DNA from: Ahaetulla prasina
Lineage: Eukaryota; Chordata; Lepidosauria; Squamata; Colubridae
Reading direction: 5' to 3'
Assembly (NCBI RefSeq): GCF_028640845.1
Contig: NC_080541.1
Span: 142,308,464 to 142,372,463, forward strand
DNA: 64,000 nucleotides
In this document: positions 56,690 through 64,000 of the stretch, piece after piece
Layout of the letters: every line of letters begins with the position of its first letter
Position numbering within the stretch: position 1 is the first letter of the stretch
Translations under genes and position numbers: made by a program
The notes under the pieces: generated by a model
Database searches by the model: none
Told to the model about the DNA's origin: nothing
What the model saw: only the letters and a program-made list of their open reading frames with translations

Positions 56690-59440
56690 CCCAAATGCTG
56701 CCGGCATGCTTTGCCAGCTCGGCCGGCTCGTTTTGGGGCGGCGGCTGGCCTCCGGCGTTTTCTTCCGCCGCTTTTTGATGGCGGCGGCGGCGGTGGTCGG
56801 CGGAGGGGGCGGGGGGCGGAGGGGGCGTTCGACATTTTCGCCCCCCTCTCACTCGTCCTCCTCTTGCCCGCGGTGGGGCGGAGGGCGTTGTCACCTCGCC
56901 TCCTCTCCGGCGAAATTGAGTGCGGCGGCAGTGGGGGTGGGGAGGCCGCCGTGAAGTGCCGGCTGGGGAGCCCGGGATTGGCCCTGGGCTCCCCAGCCGG
57001 CACTCACGGCGGCCTCCGCCGCTCGCACTCAATTTCGGCTTTCGAGAGGAGGGCGAGTGACAAACAAATAGAGTTCTTCTCGCTTGGCGTTGTCACTCTC
57101 GCCTCCTCTCGAAAGCCGAAATTGAGTGCGGCGGCAGTGGGGGTGGGGAGGCCGCCGTGAAGTGCCGGCTGGGGAGCCCGGGATTGGCTCCTGGCTCCCC
57201 AGCCGGCACTCACGCGGCCTCCCCTGCCGCTCGCACTCAATTTCGCCGGAGAGGAGGGCGAGTGACAAACAACAGAGTTCTTCTCGCTTGGCGTTGTCAC
57301 TCGCCTCCTCTCCGGCGAAATTGAGTGCGAGCGGCAGTGGGGGTGAGGCCGCCGTGAAGTGCCGGCTGGGGAGCCCGGGATTGGCCCTGGCCCCCAGCCG
57401 GCACTCACGGCGGCCTCCCGCCGCCGCACTCAATTCGCTGGAGAGGAGGCGAGAGTGACAAACAACAGAGTTCTTCTCGCTTGGCGTTGTCACTCGCCTC
57501 CTCTCGAAAGCCGAAATTGAGTGCGAGCGGCAGTGGGGGTGGGGAGGCCGCCGTGAAGTGCCGGCTGGGGAGCCCGGATTGGCCCTGGCCCCCAGCCGGC
57601 ACTTCACGGCGGCCTCCCCTGCCGCTCGCACTCAATTTCGCTTTCGAGAGGAGGCGAGAGGACAAACAAATAGAGTTCTTCTCGCTTGGCGTTTGTCACT
57701 CTCGCCTCCTCTCGAAAGCCGAAATTGAGTGCGGCGGCAGTGGGGGTGGGGAGGCCGCCGTGAAGTGCCGGCTGGGGGCCGGGATTGGCTCCTGGGCTCC
57801 CCAGCCGGCACTCACGGCGGCCTCCGCCGCTCGCACTCAATTCGCTGGAGAGGAGGCGAGTGACAAACAAATAGAGTTCTTCTCGCTTGGCGTTTGTCAC
57901 TCGCCTCCTCTCGAAAGCCGAAATTGAGTGCGGCGGCAGTGGGGGTGGGGAGGCCGCCGTGAAGTGCCGGCTGGGGAGCCCGGGATTGGCTCCTGGGCCC
58001 CCAGCCGGCACTCACGGCGGCCTCCCCGCCGCACTCAATTTCGCTGGAGAGGAGGCGAGAGGACAAACAACAGAGTTCTTCTCGCCTTGGCGTTTGTCAC
58101 TCGCCTCCTCTCGAAAGCCGAAATTGAGTGCGAAGCGGCAGTGGGGGTGAGGGGAGGCCGCCGTGAAGTGCCGGCTGGGGGAGCCCGGGATTGGCTCCTG
58201 GGCTCCCCAGCCGGCACTTCACGGCGGCCTCCGCCGCTCGCACTCAATTTCGCTTTCGAGAGGAGGCGAGAGGACAAACAAATAGAGTTCTTCGCTTGGC
58301 GTTTGTCACTCTCGCCTCCTCTCCGGCGAAATTGAGTGCGGCGGCAGTGGGGGTGGGGAGCCCGGGATTGGCTCCTGGGCTCCCCAGCCGGCACTTCACG
58401 GCGGCCTCCGCCGCTCGCACTCAATTTCGCTGGAGAGGAGGGCGAGTGACAAACAACAGAGTTCTTCTCGCTTGGCGTTTGTCACTCGCCTCCTCTCGAA
58501 AGCCGAAATTGAGTGCGAGCGGCAGTGGGGGTGGGGAGGCCGCCGTGAAGTGCCGGCTGGGGAGCCCGGGATTGGCTCCTGGCCCCCAGCCGGCACTTCA
58601 CGGCGGCCTCCGCCGCTCGCACTCAATTTCGGCTGGAGAGGAGGGCGAGAGTGACAAACAAATAGAGTTCTTCGCTTGGCGTTTGTCACTCTCGCCTCCT
58701 CTCGAAAGCCGAAATTGAGTGCGGCGGCAGTGGGGGTGGGGAGGCCGCCGTGAAGTGCCGGCTGGGGAGCCCGGGATTGGCTCCTGGCCCCCAGCCGGCA
58801 CTTCACGGCGGCCTCCGCCGCTCGCACTCAATTTCGCCGGAGAGGAGGGCGAGTGACAAACAAATAGAGTTCTTCGCCTTGGCGTTTGTCACTCTCGCCT
58901 CCTCTCGAAAGTCGAATTGAGTGCGGCGGCAGTGGGGGTGGGGAGGCCGTGAAGTGCCGGCTGGGGAGCCCGGGATTGGCTCCTGGCCCCCAGCCGGCAC
59001 TTCACGGCGGCCTCCCGCCGCCGCACTCAATTTCGCTTTCGGAGAGGAGGGCGAGAGTGACAAACAACAGAGTTCTTCTCGCCTTGGCGTTTGTCACTCT
59101 CGCCTCCTCTCGAAAGCCGAAATTGAGTGCGGCGGCAGTGGGGGTGGGGAGGCCGTGAAGTGCCGGCTGGGGAGCCCGGGATTGGCCCTGGCCCCCAGCC
59201 GCACTTCACGGCGGCCTCCCCGCCGCTGCACTCAATTTCGGCTGGAGAGGAGGGCGAGGTGACAACGCCTCCGCCCCCACCGCGGGCAAGAGGAGGACGA
59301 GTGAGAGGGGGCGAAAATGTCGAACGCCCCCTCCGCCGACCACCGCCGCCGCCATCAAAAGCGGCGGAAGAAAACGCCGAGGCCAGCCGCCCAAAACGAG
59401 CCGGCCGAGCTGGCAAAGCATGCCGGCACTTCAATCCCGG
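56690..59440. repeat. GC-rich nested palindrome array (12 units of ~200 bp)
   Basis: GAAATTGAGTGCG (or a near match) recurs near 56,911, 57,118, 57,318, 57,514, 57,721, 57,920, 58,124, 58,328, 58,507, 58,710, 58,912 and 59,119. Each ~200-bp unit contains two hairpins. One is centred on GGGATTGG, with arms including GGCCGCCGTGAAGTGCCGGC. One is centred on AGAGTTCTTCTCGC, with arms CGAGAGGAGGCGAG and its complement. The array is enclosed by larger inverted arms: 56,690-56,910 (AATGCTGCCGGCATGCTTTG...) complements 59,240-59,440. CpG-dense. Confidence 0.9.
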
Positions 59441-59640
59441 CTCCCCAGCCGGCCCTCCACGGCGGCCTCCCCCCCCCCACCCACCCACCCCCACTGCCGC
59501 TTCGCACTCAATTTCGGCTTTTCGGAGAGGACGGCGAGTGTGTCAAATGCCAAGGGGCGAGAAGAACTCTCTTTATTTGTTTGTCACTCTCGCCTCCTCT
59601 TACTCGTCCTCCTCTCGCCTCGGAGGCGGAGGGGCGTTGT

Positions 59641-60720
59641 CCTGAATACATCCCAATAAAATGCAAAGGTTTCAAAGCATGTTTTGGAAAAGCAGCGAGG
59701 ATGGGGGAGAATGCTGCCTTGAATGTGAAAGAAACGTGGAAAACTCCAACTACAGTATAAAAAAAAAACATTTGCACTCAGTACTTTTTATTTTATTTTA
59801 TTTTTTGCCAAGTTTTCCCCAGGGTTTTCCCCTATGGAAATTGGGGAGGTGGGGAGAAAGAGGTGAAAAGAAAAGCCTCTTGGAAAGCGGAGAAATACGG
59901 CAAGAACAAACAATTTCTCCCCGAGAGGGGGCAGGAGGAGGAGGAGGAGGAGAGATGGGGCATTGCAAGCTAGGGTGGGAAGAAGGAGGAGGAAGAAGAA
60001 GGAGGCAAAAGAAACCGACCCTCGCGCAGATCAGCAAATTAGCTTTCCTTCTCCAAACCAATTTTTTAAAAACCCGTTCTACCCAGAGCAAATGGCAAAT
60101 AAGCAGCCTGCTTTGAGTCTGATTATTGTTTCATGGTGGTTGCCCTCTGATCTCCTTGTACATGACAAGGCACCTCTAACCCAGCGCTTTGTGTTTGTTA
60201 TTGGTAATTCTCCTCCCTTCTTCCATTGGAGTCCTCTCCCCTTCCTTTCCGAACGGGGCGGGCGATTTACCTTCTCTGCCTCTTTTTATTTTCCTGGAGG
60301 TGGAGGTGTATTCCTAAGGATGCCTTCAGTGCTGGGGAAGGAGCCGATCCATGGAGGGGAGGGGGGCGACGCTGCCGAGAAGCCGCTGCTTACAGAGGCG
60401 AAAGAGCCAGGAGACCTTGGCATGGGTGGGCGGCTGGTGTAAGGCAGGGCAGAACCTTCGACCCGCAAGGATCCCGGGAGGTGGGGGCGAAGAGAGGCAG
60501 AGAAGGAGGAGGAGGAAGGAAAAGAAAAGAAAAGGGGGAGTGAAAATAAGAGCAGTCCGAGCAATAAATAAATATTGCTGGGCTGCTTTCCAAAAATCCT
60601 CAGCACGGAACTAAAAGTTGCAAGTGTTTTGTGAGTTCAAACAGTCCCTTCCAGACTAACACGTTTCATTAAAAGATACAAAGTTTGGTAAACTGAAGCT
60701 CGCTCTGTCCAATGCAAAAA
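59641..60720. other. Transposon interior, GC-rich, no gene recognised
   Basis: Purine-rich stretches (GGAGGAGGAGGAGG near 59,937; GAGGAGGAGGAAGG near 60,507). Several overlapping short frames exist but show no domain. May be captured host DNA. Confidence 0.4.
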
Positions 60721-60789
60721 AATCATCATCATCATATAATAATAATAATAATAATGATAATAATAATAATAATAATGATGATAATGATA

Positions 60790-60868
<79 letters not shown>

Positions 60869-60888
60869 TGATGATGATGATAATGATA

Positions 60889-60934
<46 letters not shown>

Positions 60935-60948
60935 TGATAATAATGATA

Positions 60949-60979
<31 letters not shown>

Positions 60980-60993
60980 TGATGATGATGATG

Positions 60994-61080
<87 letters not shown>

Positions 61081-61081
61081 T
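60721..61081. repeat. (ATA/ATG)n compound trinucleotide repeat
   Basis: About 360 nt of AAT and ATG triplets. It yields long Met/Ile or Tyr/His frames that are artefacts of the repeat. Confidence 0.95.
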
Positions 61082-61239
61082 TCAGCCGTGCTTCGCTTTG
61101 ATGGCAGCCTGACGTAAAATGGGGGGCAGGGGGATACATACACGGTTAGGGAAAAATAACAAAACAATGTTTTGGGCTCAATTGCAGTCTTAAATTGAGG
61201 ACTACCGGTACTTGCAATTTGAACCTTATTGGACACTTC

Positions 61240-61338
61240 ATTCCTGGAGGGTTTTTAAAGAACAGACTGGACAATCCTTTGTCTGAAACAGTATAGGATC
61301 TCTTGCTTGAGGAGTGGGGACTGGACTAGAAGATCACT
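61240..61338 (+). mobile_element. CR1-like 3' fragment fused to transposase
   Basis: GAGGGTTTTTAAAGAACAGA, then CTGGACAATCCTTTGTCTGA, then GGGGACTGGACTAGAAGATC is the sense form of a CR1 3' region. It ends exactly where transposase homology starts. Confidence 0.65.
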
Positions 61339-61840
61339 GTTAGTTTGGGATATGTTCAGAGCCCACACATCTGATGACATAAAAAAATTGGCAAAGTCAT
61401 CTCAAGTCACTTTGGCCGTTATTCCAGGTGGGCTTACATCTGTATTGCAGCCCCTAGATGTCAGTTTAAATAAACCTTTCAAGGACCATGTGCGAAGGAT
61501 GTGGCATGAATGGATGACATCTGGTCAAGCTCGTCTGACAAAAGTTGGAAATCTGAGAAAGCCAGACATAGAACTAATAGCACAGTGGGTTCGTGATGCA
61601 TGGGAAGATATTCCAGAGGACATGGTGCAACGTGCCTTCAAGAAATGTGGCATTAGTAATGCTATGGATGGCAGTGAAGACAGCGCATTGTATGAGAGTG
61701 ACAGCAGTGATGATGACGACTGTGAACTCAGTGATGACGACAACGTATATGCGGATAACATCACAGAAGCTGAAGTAGCTGAAGCTCTGTTTGGACAAAC
61801 AGATGATGAGGAGGAGAACTCCAGTTTTGAGGGATTTTAG
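61339..61840 (+). pseudogene. pogo/Tigger-like transposase, C-terminal part
   Basis: Open from SLLVWDMFRAHTSDDIKKLA, which holds the second catalytic Asp region, through VIPGGLTSVLQPLDVSLNKP (typical of pogo-type DDE domains) to a TAG stop. The tail is acidic and Ser/Asp-rich (ESDSSDDDDCELSDDDN), as in Tigger/POGK-type proteins. The N-terminal DNA-binding part and first catalytic Asp are missing, replaced by a CR1 scrap and repeats. The element cannot move by itself. Confidence 0.82.
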
Positions 61841-62257
61841 CTCTCGTTAGCTTGGTTGCTGTTACTTTTAAAGATACTGTATTTTTGATACCATATTCTT
61901 TTTGGGGACCCCCTTTTGCACTTTTATTGTTTTTCGTTCAAATAAATATTCATGTTATTTTACTTGGCTCTATCTTTATTTTTTACATTGACCAGTAGCT
62001 GCCTCATTTCCCACCCTCGGCTTATACTCGAGTCAATAGTTTTTCCCAGTTTTTGTGGTAAAATTAGGTACCTCGGCTTATATTCGGATCGGCTTATACT
62101 CGAGTATATACGGTATATGCAAGCTTTCCCAATGTCAAATTGAACTGCAGCTATTACATTAAAATTGTACTTTGCGTAAAGTAGGGTAGGGTGGAAAGTC
62201 ACATAAGAAACATAAGAAACATTTTAGCAGGTTGTATTTGTGAGGAAAGATACTAAC

Positions 62258-62464
62258 CTGACCACAAGGATTACTGCCAGTTGATACAATAGATCCACTG
62301 CTGCCAAATGTAGATGATGATCCAGTAGAGGGTCTCCCGCCACCAACTATAACTGAGGTTCCACTACTGCCAACCGAAGAAGGTCTCCCGCCACTAACTA
62401 TAACTGAAGTTCCACTGCCACCAATTGAAGTAGGTCTACCACCACCAATTATAATCGTTTCACC
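62258..62464 (-). CDS. Long exon, 69 codons, with 17-residue repeats and NPC ending
   Basis: 207-nt exon, acceptor TTTTTTCATCAG, donor CAG|GTTAGT, phase 0 throughout. It starts GETIIIGGGRPTSIGGSG. Two and a half copies of a 17-residue unit of type VIVSGGRPSSVGSSGTS follow, then a Ser/Gly stretch and the ending TGSNPCGQ. The NPC motif links it to exons at 55,834 and 50,485. It is the most 5' exon in the window and its acceptor shows more exons lie beyond. Confidence 0.87.
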
Positions 62465-62737
62465 CTGATGAAAAAAATAATAATAGCACTACTACAGAAA
62501 TCATTTTTGTATGAAATGGAACATATTTCTTAAAATAACCCTAATATCTACAAATCCTAGTGTGAAAAAAGCATTGTCACAGACTATACAAAGGAGGAGA
62601 AAATTAGTTTTCCAATTGCTAAAACTAAAAAATAATAATTAAGCAAATAGGAAATTTCATAAAATTGTTGAGTTCAAGAAGGATGTTATATGTTTTGGAG
62701 ATGGATGGATGGGAGGGTGGGTGGGTGGGTGGATGAC

Positions 62738-62826
<89 letters not shown>

Positions 62827-62827
62827 G
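62738..62827. repeat. Compound (GATA)n(GACA)n repeat, Bkm type
   Basis: About 12 GATA units run straight into about 10 GACA units. Confidence 0.97.
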
Positions 62828-62868
62828 TATTATTTTCATTTTTTATTTTATTTTATTTATTTATTTAC

Positions 62869-63006
62869 ATTTATATCCCGCCCTTCTCCGAAGACTCAGG
62901 GCGGCTTACAGTGTATAAGGCAATAGTCTCATTCTATTTGTATATTTACAAAGTCAACTTATTGCCCCCCCAACAATCTGGGTCCTCATTTTACCTACCT
63001 TATAAA
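62869..63006 (-). repeat. SINE tail, reverse copy
   Basis: Complement of the 48,566 family: TTTATATCCCGCCCTTCTCC, GACTCAGGGCGGCTTACAGT and CAACAATCTGGGTCCTCATT. Confidence 0.75.
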
Positions 63007-63182
63007 TATAGTCCAAAATATAGTCTCTTTTGAACAAAAATCTAAGTTGAGATGGACATTGCAAGACTCCAGATATCATTATTGTCTGTATTGCAATGGA
63101 ATCAATACTAGTAAAGCATACAATTATTGTCAAAAAACTTCCCAGGGTGAATGTTTTCTATAACTTTGGGGATCATTTAGAC

Positions 63183-63281
63183 CAGGGGTCTCCAACTTTG
63201 GTCCCTTTAAGAATTGTGGACTTCAACTCTTTGGGAGTTGAAGTCCACAAGTCTTAAAGGGACCAAGGTTGGACACCCCTG
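63183..63281. mobile_element. 99-bp palindromic hAT MITE with 8-bp target duplication ATTTAGAC
   Basis: CAGGGGTCTCCAACTTTGGT...ACCAAGGTTGGACACCCCTG, a near-perfect hairpin, flanked by ATTTAGAC at 63,175-63,182 and 63,282-63,289. Confidence 0.92.
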
Positions 63282-63289
63282 ATTTAGAC

Positions 63290-64000
63290 AACTAACTTCT
63301 ACAGGTTTATCTGTAGTAGCTAAATAAAGGATCACAAACAAAATTAGTGGCATATCCATGAAACCTCTTGTCGATCCTAATGCTGGTTTGCGTTTGACAA
63401 ATTCTCTGAAGAAACCAATTTTGCTTAGTTTTTGGAGTGATAAAGGGATTTAAAATATCCTTCGCTGCACTTATTCTTCCAAGTGAGAATTGGATAGCAT
63501 AAATCAAGTTTTTTAAATACACCTGGGAGTGGAATCCCAGCAGCCTTATCTACATACATGGATAGAAATCTCTGTTGGAGAAGATTGCTTCTATGAAGAA
63601 ATAATGCATGGGGCAGTTTCATAAAGAATTCCTTTCCACATTTTTATCGGAAGGAACTGTACCACAGGTTCCTCCCACCCGAAAAGTTTAAAAGTTTCAG
63701 AGATTTTCGGAAGTATATAGTGAGGAATAATACTCAAACTGTCGATTACATCATGACTGGCTGTAAGCTGAGGGCATATACTGATCCAGTATCTGATTTT
63801 ATCAATATAAACAGTGCTGTGCTTCAATGGCTAAATAGCCTAGATTTGTGATGGTGGACCTATAGCATGTGTGCTGGAAGTGGCACGCAGAGCCATCACC
63901 TGTTGCTCTTTCGGGTTTTGGCACGCACATGTGCGCACTGGCCAGCTGGCCAGCATGCATGCCAGAAACCGGAAGACCAGGTGACCGGCATGCATGCGTG
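63290..64000. other. Intron or upstream DNA, no exon found
   Basis: Searched for further micro-exons or a signal-peptide exon on the minus strand and found none. Three short minus-strand frames at 63,307-63,827 look like pieces of one decayed ORF, possibly a LINE, but no motif is clear. The last ~150 nt resemble an interspersed repeat cut by the window edge. Confidence 0.4.

Larger units (their letters stand above)
56542..62113 (+). mobile_element. pogo/Tigger-like DNA transposon, 5.57 kb, TA target duplication
   Basis: Terminal inverted repeats of about 25 bp (CCGTATATACTCGAGTATAA then GCCGA) at both ends, each flanked by TA. Further subterminal copies of CTCGGCTTATACTCGAGT lie inside both ends. 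Contents, left to right: GC-rich palindrome array (56,690-59,440), GC-rich unique DNA, a long ATA/ATG microsatellite, a CR1 scrap, and the 3' part of a DDE transposase. The whole element sits in one intron of the micro-exon gene. Confidence 0.85.
5277..62464 (-). other. Micro-exon array gene (Gly/Ser/Tyr/Gln-rich modular protein), 5' end outside window
   Basis: One transcription unit inferred from 32 exon-like blocks on the minus strand. Each has a 3' splice AG, a length divisible by three, and a donor usually reading CAG|GTAAAA. All translate in phase 0 without stops. Exon lengths are 21-66 nt plus one of 207 nt, 1,482 nt in total before the candidate last exon. Because all introns are phase 0, any subset of exons stays in frame, so extensive exon skipping would be tolerated. 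The first exon, and any signal peptide, lies beyond 62,464 and was not found up to 64,000. The family is not recognised. Dermokine-like secreted Gly/Ser proteins (many tiny exons, Cys-Pro spacers) and SCPP-type genes (all introns phase 0, Q/Y-rich) are the closest architectures I know. A FET/FUS-like origin is less likely, since no RNA-binding domain exon is seen. Introns are packed with transposons. Confidence 0.75.

Noticed and set aside
56433..59760. Many overlapping 100-200-codon Gly/Arg/Pro frames
   Set aside because: Shadows of the CpG-rich palindrome array. They occur in all frames and on both strands and follow the repeat period.
60637..61236. Long Tyr/His/Ile frames on both strands
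   Set aside because: Product of the ATA/ATG trinucleotide repeat.
5631..62464. Relation to FUS/EWSR1/TAF15, whose N-termini contain SYGQ repeats
   Set aside because: Those genes do not have a tiny-exon array of this kind, and no RNA-binding or zinc-finger exon is present. The similarity is compositional.
63307..63827. Three adjacent minus-strand frames as a possible 5' exon of the main gene
   Set aside because: They overlap in different frames and look like one decayed ORF. No signal peptide or donor leads into the 62,464 acceptor.

Overview
The window is vertebrate nuclear DNA from a squamate, most likely a snake. The signs are CCCTAA telomere-type repeats at the left end, CR1-, L2- and Rex1-type LINE tails, tRNA-derived reptile SINEs, hAT and pogo-like DNA transposons, a Ty3/Gypsy element with 5-bp target duplications, and a compound GATA/GACA (Bkm-type) microsatellite. 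There are no prokaryotic operons. Most long open frames are low-complexity or transposon shadows.

Main content: one intron-rich gene on the minus strand runs through nearly the whole window, from beyond the right edge down to about 5.3 kb. Its final coding exon may lie only ~0.65 kb from the subtelomeric repeats. I read 32 exons (one doubtful). Thirty-one are micro-exons of 21-66 nt and one is 207 nt, giving 1,482 nt (494 codons) in the window. Every exon is a multiple of three, in phase 0, and most are bounded by AG...CAG|GTAAAA-type splice sites. Most encode variants of a Gly/Ser/Tyr/Gln module (type SGSYGSSSQYGQ). Others carry single cysteines (NPC motifs), a CxC motif, acidic/polar segments, or a dibasic pair with an amphipathic cationic segment. 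At least seven decayed copies of the module, with stops or lost splice sites, lie between the live exons. A ~1.3 kb tandem duplication inside the gene has recently added exons. The architecture recalls exon-array secreted proteins (dermokine-type Gly/Ser proteins, or the all-phase-0 SCPP genes), but I cannot assign a family from sequence alone.

Layout. 1-4,647: subtelomeric mosaic of CCCTAA and CCTGG repeats. 4,648-5,630: gene 3' end with a candidate last exon and poly(A) signal. 5,631-23,500: GSYQ-type micro-exons, fossils, hAT/mariner-like MITEs, SINEs and LINE fragments. 23,500-37,146: large introns with a chimeric solo LTR (25,253-26,126) and a young Gypsy element (27,078-32,607). The Gypsy element contains a copy of the host DNA that lies just outside it. 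37,147-43,128: polar, basic and Cys exons. 43,273-49,244: dense cluster of near-identical GSYG exons, including the tandem duplication. 49,683-55,866: Cys- and Ser/Gln-type exons. 56,542-62,113: a 5.6-kb pogo-like transposon carrying a very GC-rich array of palindromes and a broken transposase, all inside one intron. 62,258-62,464: a 69-codon exon with internal 17-residue repeats. 62,465-64,000: Bkm-type repeat, SINE and hAT MITE.

All assignments come from reading the sequence. No alignment, splice prediction or expression data were available.
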